Positions 18,812 through 28,487 of a DNA stretch of 64,000 nucleotides are shown piece by piece. The notes under the pieces were generated by a model. It saw only the letters and a program-made list of their open reading frames with translations. It was not told the origin of the DNA and did no database searches. Numbering within the stretch: the first letter of the stretch is position 1; each line of letters begins with the position of its first letter. The translations under genes and the position numbers were made by a program. The stretch lies in NCBI RefSeq assembly GCF_900090245.1, contig NZ_FMDN01000003.1:124001-188000 (forward strand), read 5' to 3'. This stretch comes from Micromonospora halophytica (lineage in GTDB: Bacteria; Actinomycetota; Actinomycetes; Mycobacteriales; Micromonosporaceae).

Positions 18812-19414
18812 TCACTGTCGCGGGTGGCCGGCGACCATGCCGGCCACCCGCTGCAGGATCTCGCCGGCCCGGGCGGCCTCGGCCCCCAGACCGGTCTGTC
18901 GGCGCAGCACCGCCGGTTCCGCCCGCAGCAGCGCCACCCCGCGCCGGATCAGCACCTTCGGCGCCTTGCGCTGCTCCGCCAGGTCCCGGGCGAGCCGCCG
19001 GACGAAGGTGGTCCCGCGCGGGCGGCGCAGCGCGTACGCCCCGGCCAGCAGCCCTCGGCGGCGGCACTCCTCGACGATCTCGGCGGCGAAGATCCCTTCG
19101 GCGATGAAGAGTGGCGATCCGGTCACCTGGAACGGCCGGGTGGCCACCCGGCGGTCGGCACCGATCGCATAAACCGGCACTTCGGCCTTGCCCTCATGGG
19201 CCAGTCGGGCAATTGTTTCCACGGCTGTTCCGGCATCCCAGGACTCCGGCGAGTCCCAGTCCACCAGCCCGTCGTGGCGCGGCAACGTAGGGTCATCGCC
19301 GTCCTTGTAGAAGTCGTCCAAACACAGCACCGGAAGTCCGGTTCGCTGCGCTATGTACGACTTTCCGGAGCCGGAAGGGCCGGCGAGGAGGACGACGCGG
19401 TGACGGTATTCCAT
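18812..19414 (-). CDS. Uridine-kinase-like P-loop kinase
   Basis: This 200-aa P-loop kinase has Walker A GPSGSGKSY near the N-terminus, the substrate motif CLDDFYKDGDD and VDWDSPESWD, as in uridine kinases. The C-terminal lid is FVRRLARDLAEQRK. It probably phosphorylates uridine or cytidine. It abuts add convergently, which keeps it among salvage genes. The family resemblance is good but the sequence is more diverged than classical Udk, so another nucleoside or pantothenate-like substrate is possible. Confidence 0.78.
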   Translation of the reverse strand: MEYRHRVVLLAGPSGSGKSYIAQRTGLPVLCLDDFYKDGDDPTLPRHDGLVDWDSPESWDAGTAVETIARLAHEGKAEVPVYAIGADRRVATRPFQVTGSPLFIAEGIFAAEIVEECRRRGLLAGAYALRRPRGTTFVRRLARDLAEQRKAPKVLIRRGVALLRAEPAVLRRQTGLGAEAARAGEILQRVAGMVAGHPRQ

Positions 19415-19607
19415 TACGTTCGGTAACTCCGGCCAGACGGATTGCTATCAAATTGCATCAACATCTCATCACACCCTCAGCGACCGCCAACCTGGGCTTT
19501 CTCTTTCTGAGGCGGCGTGATGGAATCTCGGGGGTCCGACCCGCCGGGTCGGTCGCTGGGCGTTGCCCGGGGCAACGCGGGGACGCTGCAATCGCGAGGG
19601 CGGTGAC

Positions 19608-22600
19608 GTGAGCAAACGACCAAAGACGGCAGGCTCCTTCCTGTCGCGTCTGCGTCGGCCGGCCGGCCGACTCCGCGACATGCCGATCTGGTCCAAGCTC
19701 GGTCTCATCATGATCGTGCCGACCATCGCCACGGTCGTGGTGGGCACCAGTGGCCTGGTCGACAACCTGCAGACGCTCAACAACGCCAACCGGGCCGGTG
19801 ACCTGGCGAATCTCGTCGGCCACTCCGGTGACCTGGTCAACAGCCTCCAGGACGAGCGCACCTCCGCGGTCCTGCTGCTCGGTTCGCCGAAGGGACAGGC
19901 ACGGGAGCAATACCAGGAGGCGTACAACCGGGTCAACTCCCGGGTCGACCAGTCCAAGCTGCCGTACCTGCGGCAGCGGGCCCAGCTGAAGGACCTCCCG
20001 GGCAGCCTGGAGACCCTGCTCGACCGGATCGACCAGGAGCTGACCGACCTGCCGGGCACCCGCAGCCAGGTCTACAACGGCAAGTTGACCATCAGCAACG
20101 CCGTCGGGTCGTACCAGGGCCTGATCGACCAGCTGATCAGCATCCGGGACTCGGTCACCCAGCTCGCCGGCGACAACGACCTGAGCGACCGGATGCGCGC
20201 CGCCACCGCCGTCGCCCGCTCCAAGGAGTTCCTGTCGCTGCGCCGCGTCGCGGTGCACCAGGTGCTCATCCAGAAGGCGTACATCTCGCCGCTGCGCCGG
20301 GACTACATCGCCAGCCAGGCCGGTGAGAGCCTGGCCCTGCAGACCTTCCAGTCGGTGGCGACCCGGGCCGAGCGGGAGTTCCTCACGCAGACCGTCACCG
20401 GCGCCGACCGGCGCCAGGCCGACAACTACAGCGGCTGGATGGACAGCCGCTCCAACGAGAGCATCGCCGGGGTGCCCTTCGGTCCGGACCAGTGGGACGC
20501 GGCCATGGTCTCCAACGCCGCGCTGATCCGCACCGTCGAGGTCAAGCTCGACGGCAACGTGGTCCGCCAGGCCGACGAACTGCGCTCGGACGTGCAGCGC
20601 ACCGTCTTCCTGCAGACCGGCCTGCTGCTGAGCATGCTGCTGCTGGCCATCCTCTTCGCGTACCTGGTCGCCCGCTCGATGGCGCGCTCGCTGCGCGACC
20701 TGCGCCAGGGCGCCCTCTCCGTCGCCCAGTACGGCCTGCCTCAGGCGGTGGCCCGGCTGCGCGACCCGCAGGTCACCGGTCAGCTCTCCCCGGTCCAGCT
20801 CGCCAACCAGATCGCCGAGCCGCTGCCGGTGCGCAGCAAGGACGAGTTCGGCCAGGTGACCGAGGCGTTCAACGCGGTCCACCTGGAAGCGGTCCGCACC
20901 GCCGCCGAGCAGGCCGCACTGCGCTCCTCCGTCGCGACGATGTTCGTCAACCTGGCCCGCCGCTCGCAGATCCTGGTCGACCGGCTGATCGGCCACCTCG
21001 ACCGGCTGGAGCGCGGCGAGGAGGACCCGGACCGCCTGGCCGAGCTGTTCCAGCTCGACCACCTGGCCACCCGGATGCGCCGCAACGACGAGAACCTGCT
21101 GGTCCTCGCCGGCGCCGACTCCACCCGCGTCCAGCGTGAGCCGGCCGCCCTGATCGACGTGCTGCGCGCCGCGCAGTCCGAGGTCGAGCACTACACCCGC
21201 ATCGAGTTCGGGGTCATCGACCGGGACATCGAGGTCGCGGCCCACGCGGTCAACGACATGGTGCACCTGATCGCGGAGCTCTTCGACAACGCGACCGCCT
21301 TCTCGCCGCCGGACTCGCAGGTCATGGTCGAGGCACGCCGGATCGGGGACCGGGCCACCCTCTACGTCGAGGACCACGGCATCGGCATCAGCGCCGAGCA
21401 GTTGGCCGACCTCAACGAGCGGCTCGGCACGCCGCCCCAGGTCGACGTCGCCGTCTCCCGGATGATGGGTCTGGTCGTGGTCGCCCGCCTGGCGTCCCGG
21501 CACGGCGTCAAGGTCGAGCTGCGCCCCGGCTCCGACCGTGGCACGGTCGCCGAGGTCACCATGCCCACCTCCGTGCTGGTGCCCCGGGCGCTCTCCGGCC
21601 GGGGCCCGCAGGCCGCCGCGCTGCCCGCCGGCACGCCCGCCCCGCCGCAGCCCGGCCCGACACCGGTCTTCGGTGCGCTGCCCGCGCTCGGCAACGCCCC
21701 GACGCCGCCGGCTCCGCGCACCGGAGAGTCCGGCAACCAGATCACCCTCGGCGGCCGGCCGTTCGACCCGGCGCAGCGCAATGGCGCTCCGGCCAACGCC
21801 GGCGGTGGGCGTGCCATGCCGGCCTGGTCGGACCTGACCGGCGCCAGCGGGATCAACGGCAACGACAGCTTCGCCCCGCGGACCGCCAACGGGCAGCCGA
21901 TCGATCCGCTGCCGCAGCGGCGCTCCTCCGACGGCGACCCGGCGGTCACCGGTCAGCAGCCGGGGGTCCCGCGGCAGCTGCCGCCCAGCCCCGAGGCGCG
22001 TCCGTACAGCGCACCGCCGTTCCCGCCGGTCTCCGCGCCCCCGATGGTGCCGCCGGTCTCTGCCCCGCCGCTGCCGCCGGTCTCCGGCGTCCCGGTCTCG
22101 GGCCAGCCGGTCTCCGCCGCCCCGGTCTCCGGCCAGCCGGTGTCGGCCGCGCCGGTCTCCGTGCCGCCCCGGCAGACCCCGCCCGGCGCGGGAGCGCCGC
22201 CGGCCTGGCCGCCGGTGGCCAACCCCGAGCGGGACGCGGCCGCCCCGCCGGTGCCCGAGCGGCTCGCCGCCGCGCTCGACATGACCACGGAGCTGCCCCG
22301 GGTGGCCCGCCCCGAGCCGTCGGCCCCGACCACCCCGCCGGTGGCGTCGGCCCCGGCCACCCCGCCGCCGGCACGGCAGCCTGCCGTCCCGCAGCCGCGT
22401 GCCGGCCAGGCCGCGCCGGTCAACCGGCCGCCGACCCCGCAGGAGACGGCGAACCGGCAGCGGTACGCGGACGAGACGATGGAGCTGCCGATCTTCAGGG
22501 AGCTGGAGTCGGCCTGGTTCCGCACCCGTAAGCCGGGCCCCGAGGAGGCGGCCGGAGCGAAGGCGTCCAACGGCACCGCGACCCAGCAGATGCCCGCCGT

Positions 22601-23117
22601 CGACGCTGCCGGTCGGCCCGTCCAGAACACCGCACCATGGACGGCAGGTGTCGCACCGATGGCAAACACTCCGACCGCCGGCGGGACACCGTTCGACGAC
22701 GGCTCGGCGGCGAACGGGGGCACCCACCCCGGGCACACCGACGGTCTGCCCAACCGCCGGCCTGCCCCGCCGCAGTCCCCGGGCTGGCAGACCGCGGCCG
22801 ACGACGGCTGGCGCGCCGCCGTCGCCGCCTCCGAGGTGCCGGTGGCGGCGACCACGCAGACCGGCCTGCCGAAGCGGACGCCGATGGCGCAGCTCGTGCC
22901 CGGGGCGGTGGAGAAGCCGGCCCCCTCGGTGCAGCGGCGTACACCGGAGGCCGTGCGCGGTCTGCTCTCCGCCTACCATCGAGGCGTGCAGCGCGGTCGC
23001 AGCAACCCCTCGGACAGCAACCCCACCAACCCGGAGGCGACTCCGGGAGGGCAGCATTCCTCGCAGCCTGGCTTCGGCCCGGCGGCCGGGAGCGGGCAGA
23101 AGGAGCAAGAAGGATGA
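19608..23117 (+). CDS. cvnA: Conservon sensor histidine kinase-like protein CvnA
   Basis: This 1169-aa membrane protein is the first gene of a conservon. GTG 19608 has gaggg upstream. One membrane segment (about 28-50), an extracytoplasmic sensor region of about 280 residues, a second segment (about 333-355) and a HAMP-like linker precede an ATPase domain with N-box [12 protein letters not shown] (about residue 557) and G-box VEDHGIGIS (about 587). About 500 residues of proline-rich, low-complexity tail follow, with short repeats of [10 protein letters not shown]. The extreme C-terminus carries ESAWFRTRK and [14 protein letters not shown], a module shared with the 786-aa protein at 26061-28421. 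Its stop overlaps cvnB. Confidence 0.88.
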   Translation: MSKRPKTAGSFLSRLRRPAGRLRDMPIWSKLGLIMIVPTIATVVVGTSGLVDNLQTLNNANRAGDLANLVGHSGDLVNSLQDERTSAVLLLGSPKGQAREQYQEAYNRVNSRVDQSKLPYLRQRAQLKDLPGSLETLLDRIDQELTDLPGTRSQVYNGKLTISNAVGSYQGLIDQLISIRDSVTQLAGDNDLSDRMRAATAVARSKEFLSLRRVAVHQVLIQKAYISPLRRDYIASQAGESLALQTFQSVATRAEREFLTQTVTGADRRQADNYSGWMDSRSNESIAGVPFGPDQWDAAMVSNAALIRTVEVKLDGNVVRQADELRSDVQRTVFLQTGLLLSMLLLAILFAYLVARSMARSLRDLRQGALSVAQYGLPQAVARLRDPQVTGQLSPVQLANQIAEPLPVRSKDEFGQVTEAFNAVHLEAVRTAAEQAALRSSVATMFVNLARRSQILVDRLIGHLDRLERGEEDPDRLAELFQLDHLATRMRRNDENLLVLAGADSTRVQREPAALIDVLRAAQSEVEHYTRIEFGVIDRDIEVAAHAVNDMVHLIAELFDNATAFSPPDSQVMVEARRIGDRATLYVEDHGIGISAEQLADLNERLGTPPQVDVAVSRMMGLVVVARLASRHGVKVELRPGSDRGTVAEVTMPTSVLVPRALSGRGPQAAALPAGTPAPPQPGPTPVFGALPALGNAPTPPAPRTGESGNQITLGGRPFDPAQRNGAPANAGGGRAMPAWSDLTGASGINGNDSFAPRTANGQPIDPLPQRRSSDGDPAVTGQQPGVPRQLPPSPEARPYSAPPFPPVSAPPMVPPVSAPPLPPVSGVPVSGQPVSAAPVSGQPVSAAPVSVPPRQTPPGAGAPPAWPPVANPERDAAAPPVPERLAAALDMTTELPRVARPEPSAPTTPPVASAPATPPPARQPAVPQPRAGQAAPVNRPPTPQETANRQRYADETMELPIFRELESAWFRTRKPGPEEAAGAKASNGTATQQMPAVDAAGRPVQNTAPWTAGVAPMANTPTAGGTPFDDGSAANGGTHPGHTDGLPNRRPAPPQSPGWQTAADDGWRAAVAASEVPVAATTQTGLPKRTPMAQLVPGAVEKPAPSVQRRTPEAVRGLLSAYHRGVQRGRSNPSDSNPTNPEATPGGQHSSQPGFGPAAGSGQKEQEG

Positions 23118-23518
23118 CAACTACGCAGGATCTCGGTTGGCTGCTCGCCAACTTCGCCGACCGGGTGCCCGGTGTCGCGCACGCGGTCGCCGTCTCCGCG
23201 GACGGCCTGCTCCTCGCGTCGTCACGAGACCTGCCGCGGGACCGGGCCGACCAGTTGGCCGCCATCGCCTCCGGTCTGGTCAGCCTGACCCAGGGCGCGG
23301 CCCGCTGCTTCGAGGGCGGCGCGGTGCTGCAGACCGTGGTCGAGATGGACAACGGCTTCCTGTTCCTGATGTCCATCTCGGACGGCTCCTCGTTCGCGGT
23401 GCTGGCCGCCCGTAGCTGTGACGTCGGCCAGGTCGGCTACGAGATGGCCCTCCTCGTCGACCGGGTGGGCGACGCGCTGACGCCGCAGCCGCGCACGGCT
23501 GTCGGGATGATGGGCTGA
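23114..23518 (+). CDS. cvnB: Conservon roadblock/LC7 protein CvnB
   Basis: This 134-aa protein is a small roadblock/LC7 domain protein, as expected for position [21 protein letters not shown] and [13 protein letters not shown], then [18 protein letters not shown]. It overlaps cvnA by ATGA and has aaggagcaagaagg upstream. In conservons, B proteins act with D as a GTPase-control module. Confidence 0.92.
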   Translation: MTTTQDLGWLLANFADRVPGVAHAVAVSADGLLLASSRDLPRDRADQLAAIASGLVSLTQGAARCFEGGAVLQTVVEMDNGFLFLMSISDGSSFAVLAARSCDVGQVGYEMALLVDRVGDALTPQPRTAVGMMG

Positions 23519-23620
23519 CCGAGCTGACCAGGTGGTCGGCACGGCGGCAACGACACGACAACAACGACGGGTGCCACCGGGCGAGAGCCGGTGCCGGGTA
23601 CGAAGGAGGTGAGCGGCGAC

Positions 23621-23998
23621 ATGGCCGATCGTGACGAACCGACCGGAGCGCTGGTCCGTCCATACGCCGTGACCCGTGGTCGTACCCGTCCCCGGCTCGA
23701 CATCGCCCTGGAGGCGCTCGTCGAGACGACGGTGCGCGGTCGCGCCGCTGCCAGTGGCAACGGCGGCCAGGGCCGCGAGCACCAGTACATCGCCGCGCTG
23801 TGTGACGGACGCGTGCAGTCGCTGGCCGAGATCGCGGCGCGGATGCAGCTCCCACTGGGTGTGGCCCGGGTGCTCATCGCCGACATGGCGACGGACGGCC
23901 TGGTCGCGGTCCACGAGCCGACCATTCTGGACGACTCGGACGACGCGGTGGGCACTGAACTGCTGGAGAGGGTGCTGAGTGGACTTCGCAGGCTCTGA
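23621..23998 (+). CDS. cvnC: Conservon DUF742 protein CvnC
   Basis: This 125-aa protein is a winged-helix-like DUF742 protein: VRPYAVTRGRTRPRLDIALEA, then SLAEIAARMQLPLGVARVLI and MATDGLVAVHEP. The start at ATG 23621 is set by aaggaggtga 8 nt upstream. Its stop lies inside the cvnD start region, so translation is coupled. Confidence 0.9.
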   Translation: MADRDEPTGALVRPYAVTRGRTRPRLDIALEALVETTVRGRAAASGNGGQGREHQYIAALCDGRVQSLAEIAARMQLPLGVARVLIADMATDGLVAVHEPTILDDSDDAVGTELLERVLSGLRRL

Positions 23999-24593
23999 CA
24001 TGTCGCACCGGCCGCCGGCCCCGAGCGGGCGCGTGACGTCGGCGAAGATCGTTATCGCCGGTGGTTTCGGCGTCGGCAAGACGACGCTGGTCGGTTCGGT
24101 CTCGGAGATCACGCCGCTGACCACCGAGGCGATCATGACCTCCGCCGGCGTGGGCGTCGACGACACCCGGCAGGTGCCGGGCAAGACGACGACCACCGTG
24201 GCGATGGACTTCGGTCGTATCTCGATCGACCGGGACCTGATCCTGTACCTGTTCGGTACGCCTGGCCAGACGCGGTTCTGGTTCATGTGGGACGAACTGG
24301 TGCGTGGTGCGATCGGCGCCGTGGTCCTGGTCGACACCCGCCGGCTGGCCGACTGCTTCGCGGCGATCGACTTCTTCGAGCACCGGCGGCTGCCGTACCT
24401 GGTGGCCATCAACTGCTTCGACGGAATGCAGTACCACGACCCGCAGGACGTCCGGGACGCGCTGGCGATCCCGCACGACGTGCCGGTGGTGGCCTGCGAC
24501 GCCCGTAACCGGGAGTCGACCAAGCACGTGCTGATCTCGCTGGTCGAGTACGTGCTGACCATGCGTCGCTCGCGCGCGGTCGCGCCCGCCTGA
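23979..24593 (+). CDS. cvnD: Conservon Ras-like GTPase CvnD
   Basis: This 204-aa GTP-binding protein completes the conservon. The P-loop is GGFGVGKTT (about residues 28-36), the G3 region is FGTPGQTRFW and VAINCFDG replaces NKxD at G4. GTG 23979 overlaps cvnC and has ggagag upstream; ATG 24000 is an alternative. Conservon GTPases assemble with B at the membrane in response to CvnA. A strong hairpin follows the stop. Confidence 0.9.
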   Translation: MDFAGSDMSHRPPAPSGRVTSAKIVIAGGFGVGKTTLVGSVSEITPLTTEAIMTSAGVGVDDTRQVPGKTTTTVAMDFGRISIDRDLILYLFGTPGQTRFWFMWDELVRGAIGAVVLVDTRRLADCFAAIDFFEHRRLPYLVAINCFDGMQYHDPQDVRDALAIPHDVPVVACDARNRESTKHVLISLVEYVLTMRRSRAVAPA

Positions 24594-24601
24594 CCGCTCC
24601 C

Positions 24602-24641
24602 GACGCGCCCGATGGCGGCTCCGGCCGTCACCGGGCGCGTC
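24602..24641. terminator. Terminator hairpin at the end of the conservon
   Basis: gacgcgcccg (24602-24611) pairs with cgggcgcgtc (24632-24641). It lies 8 nt after the cvnD stop and 60 nt before the stop of the convergent lipoprotein gene, so it may serve both directions. Confidence 0.65.
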
Positions 24642-24701
24642 TTCGCGTCCTCGACCGCCCCGCCCGGCGTCGCGGAGTGGCTGGTCACCCGCGGGCGGCG
24701 C

Positions 24702-25928
24702 TCAGGAGATCCGGACCCAGCTTCCCCCGGACACCGTGTAGACGCCCAACGAGTCGCGCTCGAACCCGCTGTGCCGGATGGGCGTGAACGCGTACGGGCC
24801 CACCAGGCCGTCGGTGACCAGCGTCTGCAGGAACGCCCGGATCCGGCCCCGGTCGATGCTGGTGGACAGCCGGGCCGCGTCCGCGATGAGCCGGAGCGCG
24901 TCCGAGGCGTACGGGGCGAAACCGCTGAACCCGCCGTGCTGCTGGATGTAGCGGAACACGAAGTCCCGACGGGCCAGCGCCGCCGTGGTGGTGTTGGTGA
25001 GGGTGGAGCCACCCAGGCAGGCCGGATGCACCGCGTACGCGCCTTCCACGGCGGTCGCGTTGCTGCCCTCGAGGGTCTCCTCGGCCACGGCTGCGGCGTC
25101 GAGGAACAGTGGCCCGCGCCAGCCGGCCCGGCGCAGTGCCCGGGCGGCGCTGCCGGTGTCCGGGGCCGCGGACCAGAGGATCACGCCGTCCGGCTCGTCG
25201 GCCACCGTCTTCTCGGCGGCGTCGGCGAAGTCGGCGCCGCCGCGGGGGAGCCGTACCGCCCGGTCCAGTTCGAGCCCGACGGTCCGCAGGGCGGCCGTCA
25301 CGGCCCGGACCCCGGAGTCGCCGTGCAGCCCGTCGGCGGCCAGCAACGCCACCCGCTCCAGGCCCTCCGAGCGGGCGAGCTGGGCCAGCCGGCGGGCCAC
25401 ATCGGCCGCGTCCGGGGTCAGCTTGTAGCTGAAGGTCCGCTGGGCCAGCGGCAGCACGATGCCGTCGCCGTGGGCGAGGGAGACGAACGGGGTGCGCAGC
25501 CGCTGCGCCACCCCCGCCACGGCCATGGCGGTCTCGGGCAGCGTGGTGCCGAGCAGGGCGTGCACGTGGTCGTCGCGGATCAGGTCGGTGGTCTGCCGGG
25601 CTGCGAGCCGGGCGTCGCCCCGGTTGTCCCGCACCAGCAGCCGTACGCTGCGACGCAGGTTGCCCACCTGGACCCGCTCGACGTTGATGTCCTCCAGGCT
25701 GATCCGCAGGGCCCGCTCCTGGAGCACGCCGAGGGCGGCGCCACGGCCGGTCAGCTCCAGGCTGACCCCGATCAACAGCTCCGGGCCGCCCGGGGAGGCG
25801 CTGCCGTCCGGCTCCGCGTCGTCCTGTGCGGTGGTGGGCCCGCAGCCGCTGAGCAGCAGGGCACCGGCCGCCGCGCTGAGCACTCCCCGTCGGGTGAGCA
25901 TGGTGGAGTCGGTCATCGGTGTCGCCAT
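24702..25928 (-). CDS. Branched-chain-amino-acid-type substrate-binding lipoprotein
   Basis: This 408-aa periplasmic-binding-protein type I lipoprotein resembles LivJ-like receptors: LLIGVSLELTGRGAALG, DNRGDARLAARQTTDLI and ALLGTTLPETAMAVA. The signal has TRRGVL, a Tat-like twin arginine, and a lipobox LSGC with the lipidated Cys at residue 29. No permease or ATPase is adjacent, so it may act as a stand-alone sensor component. It lies between the conservon and the 786-aa protein and might supply a ligand signal; that link is speculation from position. Confidence 0.82.
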   Translation of the reverse strand: MATPMTDSTMLTRRGVLSAAAGALLLSGCGPTTAQDDAEPDGSASPGGPELLIGVSLELTGRGAALGVLQERALRISLEDINVERVQVGNLRRSVRLLVRDNRGDARLAARQTTDLIRDDHVHALLGTTLPETAMAVAGVAQRLRTPFVSLAHGDGIVLPLAQRTFSYKLTPDAADVARRLAQLARSEGLERVALLAADGLHGDSGVRAVTAALRTVGLELDRAVRLPRGGADFADAAEKTVADEPDGVILWSAAPDTGSAARALRRAGWRGPLFLDAAAVAEETLEGSNATAVEGAYAVHPACLGGSTLTNTTTAALARRDFVFRYIQQHGGFSGFAPYASDALRLIADAARLSTSIDRGRIRAFLQTLVTDGLVGPYAFTPIRHSGFERDSLGVYTVSGGSWVRIS

Positions 25929-26060
25929 TGGAGTCGCCTTCCCACCCCGGCGTCACCTGTCGCCGACGGTTCCGCCGGTATGCTCCCGGCCGCCGCGACC
26001 CGGCGTCAAATTACCCGGGTGTGGGTAGGAACACGCAGGTGGAAGGCGCTTCTGCGACGC

Positions 26061-28421
26061 TCAGGAGCGGTAGCCGGCGGACCGGAACTCGTACTCCCGG
26101 TCGTCGTCGCGCTCGGCCGGGTCGCGGCTGAAGTCCCAGCCGCCGGCCGACTCCCGGCCCGGGCGCCCACCCACCGCGAACCCGCCGATCTCCTGACCGC
26201 GACGCCAGCCGCGGAAGTAGCCGGTGGTGTTCTCGGCGAGGCTCGCCGCGTCCCGGACGATCCGCAGCGGACGTTCGTCGCGCAGCGGTGAGCCGGGCAC
26301 CAGGTTGGCCTGCGGGACCCGCTTGGGCAGGCCGGCGGAGGTCTCCGCGCCGACGGCCGGGCGGGCCGCCTGCTCGGCGGCCTGCCAGCCGGTGTCCGCG
26401 GTGGTCGACCAGTCCAGCTCCGACTCCGCCTCCTCGCCGTGCCCGACGAACCAGGCGGACCTGGCCTGGGCGAAGATCAGCAGGTCGCCGTCACCCTCGT
26501 CCGAGATCGGCGGGGGCCGGTGCTCCATCGGCGCGGGCCGGCGCTCGACCGGGTCCGGACGGCGCTCGGGGTTCGGCCGGTCGGCGCGGGCGGCACGGCC
26601 GCCACGGCCCGCCTCCTCGCGGTCGACCAGGCGCAGCGGGGGCGTCTCCAGGCCCGGATCGGTGGGCGGATTGAGGCCGCCGCGCAGCGCCCGGTCGGCC
26701 AGCGGTGGTGGCTCCACGAGCCGCAGCATCGGCGGCTCCTGCGGCAGGTCGTCGGCGAGCCAGGGCGGGGTCACCCGCCGCTGGGCACCGGACTCGGCCG
26801 GGGCGTCCGTCGGCCGGCCGGCGCGCTCGCCGTACGGCGGCGTCGGCGTGTCGGCGGGACCGTCGGCCGGCTCGTCCGGGTTGTTGACCAGCGGCCAGTT
26901 GGCCCGGGAGCCCGGCGGCGCGGCCTCCGGCTCGGGGCGCGGGGTCGGCACCGGCACGTTCAGGTCGGTCGCGCTGAAGCCACCGGTGGGCGCCGAGAGC
27001 GCGCCGTTGGTCTTCGGGCGGGGCGGGATCACGGTGCGCTGCCGCTCGGCGCGGGCGCTGTTGATCGCCGCCGTGGTCAAGGTCGGCCGGAACGGCTCAC
27101 CGGCCTCCGCGGGAGGCACGTTGCCGCGCTGCGTGGGCGCGATCGGCGTAATGCCGGGCGGCGGTGGGGGCGGCGCGGAGACCGGACGGTTGGCGGGAGC
27201 GTCCACCCCACGGCGCACCACCGGCATGGCGGGCTCGGTACGGGCGGGCGGCGCGGAGGCGGGCCGCGCGGACGCGGCCGGGGTGACCGGCTGCGGGGCG
27301 ACCGGCGGCGGCGCGACGGGGCTGGGGGCGACCGGCGGCGGGCCCATCGGCCGGGGCCGGGTCGGCAGGGCACCGCCGGAGACCGGCTCGGGGCGGCTGC
27401 GCCGCCCGGTGGCCACGGGCGGCTCGGGCTCGGCGGGCCGGACGGGGCGCAGCCCGGACGGGCTGCCGCCGCCGGGCAGTTCGCCGACCGTCTCGCCACG
27501 GCGGGCGGCGGCCCGGCGGCCGGGTGCCGGGGCGGGGGTGACCCGGGCGCCGAGCGCGCCGACCAGGGCCTGGCAGCCGTCGTCACAGGCGCGCACCGCG
27601 GCGACGGCCTGCCGGACGGTCTCGGCGACGGCGGAGGTGAGCGCCCGGTTGACGGTGGCGCGGCGGGGCGTCTCGGAGATGGCCACCCGCAGCGCGGTCA
27701 CCGCGGCGTCGATCTCCTCGACTTCCGCCACGCCGTCGGCGGCCAGGTGGGCGGCCACCGCGTCGGCGGCGACGGAGACCTCCCGGCCCTGGGCCGTCGT
27801 GCCGGCCAGCATGCCGGGCTCCGGCAGGGCGTCCAGGACGGCCAGCGACACCGGCTCGGCCGGGTCCGGGTATGCCCGCAGGGCGGCCGGGTAGAGCTCG
27901 CGCAGGACCTCGCGCAGTGCCACGGCGGCCGAGTGGCGGCCGCTGGAGAGGGCGGCGTGCGCCGCCAGGACCTGCTTGTAGCCGGCCAGGTCACGGGGGG
28001 CGGGGAGGGTGACCGCCGAGAGCGCGCCGGCCTGGAGGGCGCGGGCCAGGCCCACCGCCCGCCGCTCGGCCGGTGGGGACTGCATCTCCTCCAGGGAGTC
28101 GTCGTCGGCGAAGCGCTCGGCGAAGTCGTCGACCGAGTCGTCGTCCGCGATGGCGAGTGGACGCCCGGCGGCGCTCAGCAGCGAGGTGACCGTGTGGTCG
28201 TCGCTGTCGGCCGCGATCGCCACGCCACTCGGCCCGCCCGACCGCTCCACGAGCAGCGCGACCAGCCGGGCGTAGCCCGCCGGGTCGTCACCGATCTCGC
28301 AGACATGCAGCAGACGGCCTGCGTCGTCGACCACAGCGGACGTCAGCGCCGAACCGGTCGATGCCGGTCGGTCGGCCGGATCCGCCGAGGCCAGACCGCA
28401 GTACACGCGCACGAGCGCCAC
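26061..28421 (-). CDS. Large protein: IS110-transposase-like N-terminus, proline-rich middle, CvnA-type C-terminus
   Basis: This is a 786-aa protein with no named family. GTG 28421 follows ggaggag by about 8 nt. Residues about 15-245 resemble the N-terminal half of IS110 transposases (SALTSAVVDDAGRLL, HTVTSLLSAAGRPLAI, ALREVLRELYPAALRAYPDP), but the usual leading GxD motif is missing and no second catalytic domain follows. Residues about 290-620 are low-complexity Pro/Ala/Arg. The C-terminus has RSAWFVGHG, TADTGWQAA and GLPKRVPQANLVPGS, matching the end of CvnA 3 kb away. It looks like a domesticated transposase fragment fused to a conservon-type docking tail; the fold claim is inference. Confidence 0.6.
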   Translation of the reverse strand: MALVRVYCGLASADPADRPASTGSALTSAVVDDAGRLLHVCEIGDDPAGYARLVALLVERSGGPSGVAIAADSDDHTVTSLLSAAGRPLAIADDDSVDDFAERFADDDSLEEMQSPPAERRAVGLARALQAGALSAVTLPAPRDLAGYKQVLAAHAALSSGRHSAAVALREVLRELYPAALRAYPDPAEPVSLAVLDALPEPGMLAGTTAQGREVSVAADAVAAHLAADGVAEVEEIDAAVTALRVAISETPRRATVNRALTSAVAETVRQAVAAVRACDDGCQALVGALGARVTPAPAPGRRAAARRGETVGELPGGGSPSGLRPVRPAEPEPPVATGRRSRPEPVSGGALPTRPRPMGPPPVAPSPVAPPPVAPQPVTPAASARPASAPPARTEPAMPVVRRGVDAPANRPVSAPPPPPPGITPIAPTQRGNVPPAEAGEPFRPTLTTAAINSARAERQRTVIPPRPKTNGALSAPTGGFSATDLNVPVPTPRPEPEAAPPGSRANWPLVNNPDEPADGPADTPTPPYGERAGRPTDAPAESGAQRRVTPPWLADDLPQEPPMLRLVEPPPLADRALRGGLNPPTDPGLETPPLRLVDREEAGRGGRAARADRPNPERRPDPVERRPAPMEHRPPPISDEGDGDLLIFAQARSAWFVGHGEEAESELDWSTTADTGWQAAEQAARPAVGAETSAGLPKRVPQANLVPGSPLRDERPLRIVRDAASLAENTTGYFRGWRRGQEIGGFAVGGRPGRESAGGWDFSRDPAERDDDREYEFRSAGYRS

Positions 28422-28487
28422 GGCGTCGTCCTCCTCCCGGGACACAGGTCCTGTTGTCGGCCAGAGACTGATGCTCCCCGTTCGGGG

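Noticed and set aside
22020..22170. Short [10 protein letters not shown] repeats in cvnA as a mobile or CRISPR-like repeat
   Set aside because: They are in-frame coding repeats of a proline-rich linker with no spacers.
19458..23120. Minus-strand open frame of 1220 codons
   Set aside because: Antisense shadow of cvnA, explained by codon bias.
26061..28421. Active IS110 insertion sequence
   Set aside because: No second catalytic half, no ends or flanking duplication, and a long unrelated C-terminus; at most a domesticated fragment.
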